A DNA stretch of 64,000 bases from SB21 sp964415295 (lineage in GTDB: Bacteria > CLD3 > SB21). The DNA lies in the NCBI GenBank assembly GCA_964415295.1, contig CAYPYN010000007.1, forward strand, positions 91,998 to 155,997, written 5' to 3'. The notes beneath the pieces are model-generated. The model did not search any database. It was not told the origin of the DNA and saw only the letters and a program-made list of their open reading frames with translations. Numbering within the stretch: position 1 is the first letter of the stretch; every line of letters begins with the position of its first letter. Position numbers and translations under genes: made by a program. Shown here piece by piece: positions 35,433 through 44,500 of the stretch.

Positions 35433-35463
35433 GGCAACGGTCCCCGGGCCGTTGCCCTTCTGT
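35433..35463 (+). terminator. hairpin between rplY and pth
   Basis: GGCAACGG and CCGTTGCC form an 8-bp stem around TCCCCGGG, followed by a pyrimidine-rich tail (CTTCTGTTC) rather than a clean T run. It is either a weak terminator or an attenuator before pth. Confidence 0.5.
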
Positions 35464-35509
35464 TCAATCCTGTCTGGTCGGGTCGGTATGGATCGGCGGG
35501 TCTGCGTTT

Positions 35510-36082
35510 ATGAAATTAATCGTTGGTTTAGGCAATCCGGGTTCCCGTTATGAGCGCACGCGCCACAACGCCGGATTTATGGTCATTGACAAATTGGCAA
35601 GCGAACTGGGCATCGCACTTCGTGAAGGTAAGGGCGAGTTCTCTATTGGCGATGGCTCGCTGGACGGAGAACGCGTATGGCTTCTGAAGCCGACCGCCTA
35701 TATGAATAACAGCGGTATCGCGGTTCGTGAAGTGGTCCAGTTCCACAAGATCGCGCTCAGCGACATGCTCGTCGTATGCGACGATGCGGCATTGCCGGTA
35801 GGAACGATCCGGATGCGCAAGAGCGGAAGCGACGGCGGGCAGAACGGGCTCAAATCGGTCATCTTTCATATGAATAGTGATCAGTTTCCGCGGCTCCGTA
35901 TCGGTATCGCCAACGCGATGATGGCCAAAATGGATCTGGCCGTTTTCGTTCTTTCAAAATTTGACAAAGAGGAATTGGAAACCGTCGGAGCCGCGATCGG
36001 CATCGCCGCCGATGCCGCAAAAGAATTCATCAGAACCGGCGACATTGACCGGTGCATGAATAAATATAACGGATTGAAATAG
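35510..36082 (+). CDS. pth: peptidyl-tRNA hydrolase
   Basis: A 190-residue enzyme that frees tRNA from dropped-off peptidyl-tRNA. Seen: VGLGNPGSRYERTRHNAGF at the N-terminus including the catalytic His, the KPTAYMNNSG motif, VVCDDAALPVGTIRMRKSGS with the Asp that activates the His, and GGQNGLKS. Length fits the family. Confidence 0.96.
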   Translation: MKLIVGLGNPGSRYERTRHNAGFMVIDKLASELGIALREGKGEFSIGDGSLDGERVWLLKPTAYMNNSGIAVREVVQFHKIALSDMLVVCDDAALPVGTIRMRKSGSDGGQNGLKSVIFHMNSDQFPRLRIGIANAMMAKMDLAVFVLSKFDKEELETVGAAIGIAADAAKEFIRTGDIDRCMNKYNGLK

Positions 36083-36134
36083 AAATTTTCTTCATAATTG
36101 CAACCAGTACACTAACAGAAAGGAATCCACACAA

Positions 36135-38606
36135 ATGGACCTGTCATTAAAGCCGCTTTTCGGCGCAGTTAGTCGTTATCTGAAATTGGTTTTCTCCGGT
36201 CTATTGATGCTGACGGTCAATACGGCATGGGTTGTCGCCCAGGAGGAAAAGAAGCACACGGGCGGCGAAGCCAGCCTTAAATTGCCGGATCTTTCAACCG
36301 TCTCTTTTTTGGGGACCGACGGCCATACCATTTTGCTGGTAGGTCTCGTGATATGTTTCCTTGGGCTCATGTTCGGGCTTATGATGTATATGAACCTGAA
36401 GAATCTGCCCGTTCACAAAGCGATGCTGGAAATTTCCGATCTTATTTATGAAACCTGCAAAACCTATCTTGTGACGCAAGGTAAATTCATCCTTGTCCTT
36501 TGGGCATTCATTGCGGTTATTATTGCCGCTTATTTCGGCTGGCTGGCGCCGGTACCGGACAAACCGGTTGCGGTTACCTTACCGATCATCTTGTTATTCT
36601 CTCTGGTCGGTATCGCAGGAAGCTACGGCGTTGCCTGGTTCGGTATTCGCGTAAATACGTTCGCCAATTCCAGAACGGCCTTTGCCAGCTTGCGCGGCAA
36701 ACCGTTCCCGATCTATGCTATTCCGCTGCGTGCGGGTATGAGCATCGGTATGCTCCTGATCAGCGTAGAACTTCTTATCATGCTCTGTATTTTATTGTTT
36801 ATTCCCGGTGAATACGCGGGAGCTTGTTTTATCGGTTTTGCGATCGGTGAGTCGCTCGGCGCGGCTGCTTTGCGTATCGCCGGCGGTATCTTCACGAAGA
36901 TCGCCGACATCGGCGCCGACCTCATGAAGATCGTGTTCAAGATCAAAGAGGACGATGCGCGTAATCCCGGCGTGATCGCCGATTGTACCGGCGACAATGC
37001 GGGCGATTCAGTGGGTCCCAGCGCCGACGGTTTCGAAACGTATGGTGTGACGGGCGTTGCGCTGATCACGTTCATCCTTCTGGCCATTACGGATCCGATG
37101 ATTCAGGTGCAGCTTTTGGTCTGGATCTTCATCATGCGTGTCATGATGGTCATTGCCAGCGCCGGCGCCTATTTTGTTAATGAAACCATAGCCAAAGCGC
37201 GATACGGCGAATCAGATACCATGAATTTTGAAGCGCCGCTGACCTCTCTCGTGTGGGTCACGTCCATCACCTCCGTTTTACTGACCTATTTGGCTTCTTA
37301 TTTGATCATTCCGAATCTCGGCGGCGATCCGACCTTATGGTGGAAGCTTTCCACGATCATCTCTTGCGGAACTCTGGCCGGCGCGATCATTCCGGAATTG
37401 GTTAAAGTTTTTACATCGACGGAATCCACGCATGTGAAAGAAGTTGTTTCGTCTTCCAAAGAAGGCGGCGCTTCGCTCACGATCCTCTCGGGTTTTGTTG
37501 CAGGTAACTATTCAGCCTATTGGCTGGGCGTCAGCATTATGCTCCTGATGGCCATCTCCTATTATTTCAGCACCATGGGTTTGTCGGCTCTTATGCTGGC
37601 TCCGGGTGTATTTGCTTTTGGTTTGGTGGCCTTCGGATTTTTGGGCATGGGCCCCGTGACTATCGCCGTAGACTCTTACGGACCTGTGACCGATAATGCC
37701 CAATCCGTTTACGAATTATCACTTATCGAGCAAGTGCCAAACGTGGCGGCCGATTTGAAAAAAGAACGCAATATCGATGTTAATTTCGAACGCGCCAAAC
37801 ATTTGTTGGAAGCTAATGACGGTGCCGGGAATACATTCAAAGCGACAGCCAAACCGGTTCTTATCGGCACGGCGGTTGTAGGCGCCACGACCATGATCTT
37901 CTCGATCATCATGGCGCTCACGGGCGGTCTGGCTCACGATGTTCAGAATCTTTCGCTCCTGCACGCTCCTTTCTTCCTGGGTCTGGTCACGGGCGGGGCG
38001 ATGATCTATTGGTTCACCGGCGCTTCGACGCAGGCCGTAACAACCGGCGCTTATCGTGCGGTGGAATTCATCAAAGCCAATATCAAACTGGAAGGAGTGG
38101 TGAAGGCTTCGGTGGAAGACAGCAAGAAAGTTGTCGAGATCTGCACCAAGTATGCTCAGAAAGGTATGTTCAATATATTCCTCGCCGTGTTCTTCGGAAC
38201 CCTGGCATTCGCTTTCACGGAACCCTTCTTCTTCATCGGCTACCTGATCTCGATCGCGATATTCGGATTATACCAGGCGATCTTTATGGCCAATGCCGGC
38301 GGTGCGTGGGACAATGCCAAGAAGATCGTGGAAGTAGACCTCAAACAAAAAGGAACACCGCTTCACGACGCAACGGTCGTCGGTGATACGGTCGGCGATC
38401 CGTTCAAAGATACATCGTCTGTGGCGATGAACCCCGTGATCAAGTTCACAACATTGTTCGGATTGTTGGCGGTCGAATTAGCGGTCAGTCTTGAAATGGA
38501 TCTCGGACCGGGCTTAACGCACGCTCTGGCGGTGACGTTTTTCCTGATCTCGGTATACTTTGTACACCGTTCGTTCTACGGTATGCGTATCGGCGGCGCG
38601 AAGTAA
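36135..38606 (+). CDS. hppA: membrane-bound ion-pumping pyrophosphatase
   Basis: An 823-residue inner-membrane pump that couples PPi hydrolysis to H+ or Na+ transport. Core motifs: GADLMKIVFKIKEDDARNPG and DCTGDNAGDSVGPSADGFE from residue 283, and a C-terminal DTVGDPFKDTSS acidic motif. At the position that separates K+-dependent (Ala) from K+-independent (Lys) enzymes it has GNTFKA with Lys569, which predicts K+ independence. The N-terminus carries an extra segment with a signal-peptide look ending VVAQ before the first core helix, making it longer than the usual about 700 residues. It lies 52 bases after pth. Confidence 0.92.
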   Translation: MDLSLKPLFGAVSRYLKLVFSGLLMLTVNTAWVVAQEEKKHTGGEASLKLPDLSTVSFLGTDGHTILLVGLVICFLGLMFGLMMYMNLKNLPVHKAMLEISDLIYETCKTYLVTQGKFILVLWAFIAVIIAAYFGWLAPVPDKPVAVTLPIILLFSLVGIAGSYGVAWFGIRVNTFANSRTAFASLRGKPFPIYAIPLRAGMSIGMLLISVELLIMLCILLFIPGEYAGACFIGFAIGESLGAAALRIAGGIFTKIADIGADLMKIVFKIKEDDARNPGVIADCTGDNAGDSVGPSADGFETYGVTGVALITFILLAITDPMIQVQLLVWIFIMRVMMVIASAGAYFVNETIAKARYGESDTMNFEAPLTSLVWVTSITSVLLTYLASYLIIPNLGGDPTLWWKLSTIISCGTLAGAIIPELVKVFTSTESTHVKEVVSSSKEGGASLTILSGFVAGNYSAYWLGVSIMLLMAISYYFSTMGLSALMLAPGVFAFGLVAFGFLGMGPVTIAVDSYGPVTDNAQSVYELSLIEQVPNVAADLKKERNIDVNFERAKHLLEANDGAGNTFKATAKPVLIGTAVVGATTMIFSIIMALTGGLAHDVQNLSLLHAPFFLGLVTGGAMIYWFTGASTQAVTTGAYRAVEFIKANIKLEGVVKASVEDSKKVVEICTKYAQKGMFNIFLAVFFGTLAFAFTEPFFFIGYLISIAIFGLYQAIFMANAGGAWDNAKKIVEVDLKQKGTPLHDATVVGDTVGDPFKDTSSVAMNPVIKFTTLFGLLAVELAVSLEMDLGPGLTHALAVTFFLISVYFVHRSFYGMRIGGAK

Positions 38607-38673
38607 ATTAAGCGCAAAGGAATTTGTGTTTTTGATTTTTTGTATTTGATATTTTGTTTTTTTTAACCCTGTG

Positions 38674-38717
38674 TCAGAATTGGGAAATTATAATTGTTTT
38701 CCCAAACGCTGATGCCG
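38674..38717 (+). promoter_or_regulatory. candidate S6:S18 autoregulatory leader of rpsF
   Basis: Just before rpsF, TTGGGAAA (38680-38687) pairs with TTTCCCAA (38698-38705). An outer TCAG/CTGA helix (38674-38677 with 38709-38712) encloses it, and CCG follows at 38715-38717. The known rpsF leader motif bound by the S6:S18 complex is a hairpin with a conserved CCG. Gene context (rpsF then rpsR) fits; the exact fold was not computed. Confidence 0.45.
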
Positions 38718-38746
38718 AATAAGACCAAAGGGAAGGAGTAATTCTC

Positions 38747-39142
38747 ATGTCCAAACGCACCCGAAGAGGTCTGCCCGGTCAGAACCGCAGTTATGAAACG
38801 GTGGTGGTGATCGATCCGCAGATCGGCGACGATGCCGTGAAAAGCATAGTCGAAAAAACCAAAGAAGTCATTACCCATCACCGAGGCGTAATAGCCAAGG
38901 TGGAAGAGTGGGGAAAACGTAAGCTGGCTTACACGATTCACAAGAAGACGTACGGTCATTATACGTGCATCGAATTTGAAGGTCCCGGCGAAGTGGTGAA
39001 AGCGCTGAACGACTATTACCACATTACCGAGAACATCCTGCGTCACACGTCGATGCTGATCGATTCCCGTCTGCGCGACGAACGCAAACGCGAAAAAGCC
39101 CCGGCCAGAGAGCCCGGCGCGCAGGATGAAATGTTTGTCTGA
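38747..39142 (+). CDS. rpsF: 30S ribosomal protein S6
   Basis: A 131-residue protein that pairs with S18 on the small subunit. Seen: RSYETVVVIDPQIGDDAVK, KVEEWGKRKLAYTIHKKTYGHY, and an ENILRHTSM segment. The N-terminal SKRTRRGLPGQN stretch is a short basic extension. AAGGAG lies before the start. First gene of rpsF-rpsR-rplI; ssb, which often sits between rpsF and rpsR, is absent. Confidence 0.95.
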   Translation: MSKRTRRGLPGQNRSYETVVVIDPQIGDDAVKSIVEKTKEVITHHRGVIAKVEEWGKRKLAYTIHKKTYGHYTCIEFEGPGEVVKALNDYYHITENILRHTSMLIDSRLRDERKREKAPAREPGAQDEMFV

Positions 39143-39225
39143 TCGCATCTGTCGCAGGGAGGCCGCGAAGCTTCCACCCGACCATGCGGTGAATTTACAG
39201 CCATTAGAAAAAAAGGAAAAAATAT

Positions 39226-39510
39226 ATGAACGCACGCGACAGTAAAGAAAGACGCGATAAGCGCAAAGAACAGCGCAATCAGAAAAACGCGGTGATGAAA
39301 CACAAGAACTGTCCTTTCTGCGAGGATAAGACCTTGTTTGTGGATTACCGCGATACAAAACGCCTGAACAAATTCACCTCCGAACAGGGACGCATCCTGA
39401 CGCGCAGAACTTCAGGTGTATGCGCTCTGCATCAGCGTCAATTGGTGGCCGCCATCAAACACGCGCGCCATCTGGCCATGATGCCGTTCGTCTCGGATAT
39501 GACCCGCTAG
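39226..39510 (+). CDS. rpsR: 30S ribosomal protein S18
   Basis: A 94-residue protein. The lysine/arginine-rich N-terminus is followed by NCPFCEDKTLFVDYRDTKRL, then RILTRRTSGVCALHQRQL. The cysteines make it the C+ type that could bind zinc. AAGGA ribosome site upstream. Its partner S6 is encoded 83 bases before. Confidence 0.95.
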   Translation: MNARDSKERRDKRKEQRNQKNAVMKHKNCPFCEDKTLFVDYRDTKRLNKFTSEQGRILTRRTSGVCALHQRQLVAAIKHARHLAMMPFVSDMTR

Positions 39511-39554
39511 CGGTCGTATAAGCATCATCAATCTAAACGTTTGGAGAAAACAGC

Positions 39555-39998
39555 ATGAAAGTCATATTAAGAAATAACGTGGAAAACCTGGGTAACGCCG
39601 GCGAGATCGTCGACGTCAAGCCCGGTTATGCGCGCAATTACCTTGTTCCGCAGGGTCTTGCGCTGATCGCAACCAAGGGCAACCAGGCCGTGTATGAGAA
39701 CGAGAAGAAGCAAATAGCCGCCCGTATCGCCAAAGATAAAGTGCAGGCTGAAGAAATGGCGCAAAAGCTCGAAGCCGCTTCCGTGACGATCGCGGTATCA
39801 GTGGGCGAAGAGGACAAGCTATTCGGATCCGTCACTTCGCAGGATATAGCCGAAAATCTCGTTTCTCAGGGTCTTGAAGTGGACAAACGCAAGATCATCC
39901 TGGAGGAACCCATCAAAGCCCTGGGGCTTTATACGGTGGATGTCAAACTGCACACCGATGTGATCGGTAAAGTGAAAGTCTGGGTAGTCAAAAAATAG
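39555..39998 (+). CDS. rplI: 50S ribosomal protein L9
   Basis: A 147-residue protein. The N-terminal RNA-binding domain (VILRNNVENLGNAGEIVDVK, PGYARNYLVPQGLA) is joined by the long helix typical of L9 to a C-terminal domain (EEDKLFGSVTSQDIAE). Length is normal. It closes the ribosomal operon and is followed by a terminator. Confidence 0.97.
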   Translation: MKVILRNNVENLGNAGEIVDVKPGYARNYLVPQGLALIATKGNQAVYENEKKQIAARIAKDKVQAEEMAQKLEAASVTIAVSVGEEDKLFGSVTSQDIAENLVSQGLEVDKRKIILEEPIKALGLYTVDVKLHTDVIGKVKVWVVKK

Positions 39999-40029
39999 CC
40001 GTTTACATCCGGTCCGTAGGATTTATATA

Positions 40030-40063
40030 AGGCAGTCCCATGATTATGGGACTGCCTTTTTTG
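40030..40063 (+). terminator. Rho-independent terminator after rplI
   Basis: AGGCAGTCCCA and TGGGACTGCCT form a perfect 11-bp stem, followed by a T run. It ends the rpsF-rpsR-rplI operon. Confidence 0.9.
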
Positions 40064-40182
40064 TTTTTTTGTTTGATTTGCTTGTCCGAATTTGATTATA
40101 TTGAGGCGTCTTGGTTCGGATGCCCATCATTTGTATCTCTGATAATTTGCCCGCATTAGTCTAAAAACCTGAGGATCATAAG

Positions 40183-40746
40183 GTGAAAAATTTCTTACTC
40201 GCCTCCTTATTCATGACCATACCTTTTTTTTCTTTGAAAGCGCAAAAAGATTCGGTGATGGCGGTCGGAACGCAAGCCCCCAATTTTTTTCTGAAAGCTT
40301 TGGACGGTACCGAGTTTTACTCACGGGACTACTACGGCGAAATCCGGAATATGCCCAAGGCCAGAAAAGAGCGTAACGACGTGGTGATCAGCTTTTTTGC
40401 CACCTGGTGCGTGCCCTGCCGGAAAGAGATCCCTGAACTTGAACAATTGGCCGAAAAATATCCCAATGTCAAATTTTATCTCATCAATGTTGCCGAGTCC
40501 AAAGAAAAGGTCAACGAACATCTGACCAAGACTCCCATCAAGCTTCCTATTCTGATGGATCTGTACGGTAAAGTGTCTGAGAAATTCAAAGTCAAGGACA
40601 ACGGGAATGCTCTGGCCGTTTTACCCACTCTCGTCATGATCAATAAGGAAGGCAATATTCATTTCTACAAAAAGGGCTATGTCGAAGGCGACGAAAAAAA
40701 GATCGAAGGAGAGATCTTGAAATTTACGGACGCCGCCCGTCAGTAG
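40183..40746 (+). CDS. TlpA-like periplasmic thioredoxin
   Basis: A 187-residue protein with a GTG start. A signal peptide (about residues 1-20, ending LKAQ) is followed by an AhpC/TSA-type lead (VGTQAPNFFLKALDG) and the redox-active WCVPC within SFFATWCVPCRKEIPELE. The fold ends with the cis-proline region (VLPTLVMINKEG). It would reduce or oxidise thiols in the periplasm. It precedes the CsgG-like gene by 57 bases, but the functional link is unclear. Confidence 0.85.
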   Translation: MKNFLLASLFMTIPFFSLKAQKDSVMAVGTQAPNFFLKALDGTEFYSRDYYGEIRNMPKARKERNDVVISFFATWCVPCRKEIPELEQLAEKYPNVKFYLINVAESKEKVNEHLTKTPIKLPILMDLYGKVSEKFKVKDNGNALAVLPTLVMINKEGNIHFYKKGYVEGDEKKIEGEILKFTDAARQ

Positions 40747-40803
40747 TTTGTACATTTCGTAATATGTTTTCAAATAGTTTCTAACCAGAGGAGGCATGGG
40801 ACA

Positions 40804-41493
40804 ATGAAAACCTACCTGTCCGTTCTTTTGTTGGTACTCTCCCTGAGTACTGCGTATAGTCAAGCTAAGAAAGTATCGGTTGCGGTGCTGGATTTCCAGA
40901 CGACCGGAGGACTTACCCCCCAGGAAGTGGCCACTTTGGCCAACCGTTTTCGCGGAATCCTCGTGCAAACACAGGTTTTTGACGTGGTGGAACGTGAAAA
41001 AATGAACGACATACTTAAGGCGCAGGATTTCAATCTATCGGATCAATGTAATTCCGCCGAATGCGCGGTGCAGGTCGGACAATTACTGGGCGTGACCCAG
41101 ATGATCGCGGGCGACCTCGGAAAATTGGGGTCGACATATACGATCGACCTTCGTCTCATCGATGTGGAAACGGGCAAGATCATTCAGTCAAAGACGCAGG
41201 ACTACAAAGGAGAGATCGACGGCATGCTCGATGTGATGAAGGTCATCGCCAATTCCTTTGCGGGGAAGACTCTGACCGAATCCAAAGACAAAGGTAAGAA
41301 GAAGAAAGAGGAGAAAGTTGCGACGGAAGAAAAAGCGTCGACCGGCAGCGGCGGCGGCAAGAGTAAGACCTTGTGGTACGTGATCGGCGGCGTGGCCGTA
41401 TTGGGCGGCGGCGGTGCGGCCGTACTGCTCGGCGGAGGCGGAGGCGGGAAAAAAGGCCCGTCTGGAATTCCCGATCCTGTATTCCCCAATTAA
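40804..41493 (+). CDS. CsgG/LpoB-like exported protein with Gly-rich membrane tail
   Basis: A 229-residue protein. A signal peptide (about residues 1-19, AYSQ) precedes a CsgG-type domain: VSVAVLDFQTTGGLTPQEVA, FDVVEREKMNDIL, CAVQVGQLLGVTQMIAGDLG, and YTIDLRLIDVETGKI. No lipobox cysteine is present, unlike true CsgG. The C-terminus has a Lys/Glu linker, a hydrophobic segment (WYVIGGVAVLGGGGAAVLL), and a poly-Gly tail. It is a close relative of the gene at 51989. Each copy lies directly before a giant secreted protein, 42 bases in this case. Its role is unknown; a secretion or anchoring aid for the giant is inference. Confidence 0.75.
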   Translation: MKTYLSVLLLVLSLSTAYSQAKKVSVAVLDFQTTGGLTPQEVATLANRFRGILVQTQVFDVVEREKMNDILKAQDFNLSDQCNSAECAVQVGQLLGVTQMIAGDLGKLGSTYTIDLRLIDVETGKIIQSKTQDYKGEIDGMLDVMKVIANSFAGKTLTESKDKGKKKKEEKVATEEKASTGSGGGKSKTLWYVIGGVAVLGGGGAAVLLGGGGGGKKGPSGIPDPVFPN

Positions 41494-41535
41494 CCGCCAA
41501 CCATTCTAGATCTTTATGCTGAGGAGAAGAATAAA

Positions 41536-44500
41536 ATGAAAAAATTATTACTATCGATACTGATACTATTAGCCGCCGTGTTTGATCTATCAGCACAGAT
41601 ACAAATCGCTGGAACTCCGAGTGGCGGTTTTTACATGTCATCCAACGGGGGTTCAACCTGGAATGCTAGTAATATCGCCGGTTGGCGAGTGCAAGGTGTT
41701 ACCAATATCGGTACGACGCTTTTTGCTGCAACGGAAATGGGCGTGTATAAATCCACGGACAACGGCGGAAACTGGACTCTGGCCGGACTTTCAGGACAAA
41801 GTATATCCGATATTGTCTATACCGGACTGTTTCTGTATGGATCTACGTTTGGTGCCGGTATCTACCAATCGTCGGATGGTGGAACGAGCTGGAATCTTAC
41901 TAACAGTGGATTGACAACCAATGGCAAGAACATTAATGATATTGCCTATGACAACGCTAATCATGATTTGTACATTGCTACAATCGATGGTGTTTGGCGA
42001 GCCGGTGAAGGCGCTGGTGGGTGGACGAAAGTGAGAACCGGATCCTTTATGTCCATAGGCTGCAGAGGTGATGGGGCTGTACTGGCTGGAACCAATTCTG
42101 CGATGTATATATCAATCGATCGAGGTAATGTTTGGAATGCAACAGGCGCTACTACAGATGCACGATCGATTGTGTCAGATGGGACAAACTTCTATGTTGC
42201 AGACTACGGTACCGGTATTCGCAGAACGACCGATAACGGAAACAGCTGGTCGCTTTTTACGACAGGTCTTTCCGATTTGCTAATTAACAAATTGATGTAT
42301 GACGCCACGGGTCTATATGCCGGAGGCACGACAGCAGGCGTATTCAAGTCAATCAACAGCGGCGCCAGCTGGACACAAGTGAATAACGGTATTTCCAATA
42401 TGGAGATCCGCGCTCTGGCAAGCTATGTCGATCCGACAGCAGGCCGTATCAAAGATTCACTCGCGCTGGTCGAAATCTATAATTCTCTGGATGGTCCCAA
42501 CTGGTGGAGTACGACGAATAATAGTCAGCCTTGGTTAACCGGCCCAATTAATGATTGGTACGGAGTCACGGTTAATTCCAATTTTAACCGCGTAACTCAA
42601 ATTTATTTAGGCAGTCACTCCCTCAAAGGATCCATACCGAATGCTATTGGAAGATTGGACAGCATTACTTATTTGAATCTTTCTTACAATAGACTGAGTG
42701 GTTCTCTGCCGGATTCCCTGTTTCAACTTAAAGCTCTCAATTATCTGGATATTCAGGGTGCCAGGAATTTCTATAATGAAGAAACCCAGACAAGTTACGG
42801 ATTGACGGGAAGCATTCCGGGCGTAGGATATTTTACCAATCTTAAAAGATTGCAGAGTCTCTATATCGGCGGGAATAAATTTACCGGCAATATTCCGACT
42901 TTTTGGACACCCGCCAATATGCCGGCTTTGCGCAATCTCGATCTGACCGCCAACGATTTTACAGGACCGATTCCAAGTGCGCTGGCCGATGCGACTCAGC
43001 TTACTTATTTGCGACTAGCGTATAATCAGAGCCTTACCGCTGGAGGTCTTCCGTCTACATTTGCAAATCTTACCAATTTGACGTATCTGGATATTACAGG
43101 CTGCAATTTGACAGGACTACCAAACCTGCAGGGGCTCACCAATCTAACCGAACTCAATATCGGTCAAAATCAACTCACCGGAGCTATTCCATCGTGGATT
43201 GGAAATTTAACCGGACTTTTAATTCTGCAAACTCGGTATAACCCATTTGACCGGGGACCCATACCCACCTGGATATACAATCTCACGAATTTAAATACAT
43301 TGATGATGGAAGGTGACTCTCTAACCGGAAATCTTGATCCGAAGATTGGACGTTTGACCAATTTGAATCAATTGAGCCTGTCTAACAATATGTTTTCCGG
43401 CACTATTACTGACAGTATCAAAAATCTGGTGAATCTGACTACCTTGCAACTCAATGAAAACCAATTCACTGGAGCTTTTCCTTCCATACCCAACCTTGTG
43501 AATCTGTATTCATTATATCTGTATAGTAATCAACTCACAGATTTACCTAATTTAAGTGCGCTAACCAATCTCAATAATTTTTCCGTTTACGTCAATAAAT
43601 TTACCTTTGAGGATATTGAGCCGAATTTAACCCGTTTCAGCGGGTACTGGAATTATTCACCGCAAGACAGCATTGGCGTTCTGAAAGATACCTTAGTCTC
43701 GGCCGGCCAGCCGGTAACGATGAGTGTGGCCAGCCTACCCATTGGTGGAACGGGGATTAAATCATACCAGTGGCTGAAAGACGGCATCGTTATACCTGGC
43801 GCTACTAACTCAAGTTACACTTTAACCTCAGCAGTTCCTGCGGATGAAGCTCCATACGTTTGCCAAATCACCGATGGCAATGTGCCTGGACTTACGTTGA
43901 CATCTCGTACATTCAATCTTCGGGTTGTTGCGCCACCACTCGCTACGGCCGATTCTTTGGCGCTGATTGCTATTTACGATAGTCTTAACGGTGTCAATTG
44001 GAACAATCAGTTGAACTGGAAAACGAGTAATCCGGTATCCACCTGGTATGGTATCACACTAACATCTTCGGCAAGTTCGACACGTGTGACGGCCATCGAA
44101 ATGTATAACAATAATCTTGCGGGACGAATACCGGCGGCCATTGGAAACCTGGATAGTTTGAAAACCCTAAATTTCGGTTACAATAAAATAAGCGGTACTT
44201 TACCGGATCAGATCACCAATTTGAAAGCGCTCATGACATTGGATTTGTACGGACAATCCTATCAGGACTGGCAAAATGGAGGCATTACGGGACCCATTCC
44301 GGCTAATCTAGGCAACATGACTGCTTTGACGTCGCTGCATTTAGGCGGCAATAAGCTCACAGGATCAATTCCGACAAGCATCGGAAGTCTGACACGTTTG
44401 AGATTCATTTGGCTGTATAGTAATCAACTGACAGGATTCATTCCTGCTGAATTCTGGAATCTCACTTCGCTCGAGACTATAGATATAAGTGGTAATGCCA

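Noticed and set aside
34628..35467. 279-codon minus-strand ORF opposite rplY
   Set aside because: Shadow of the clearly identified L25/CTC gene.
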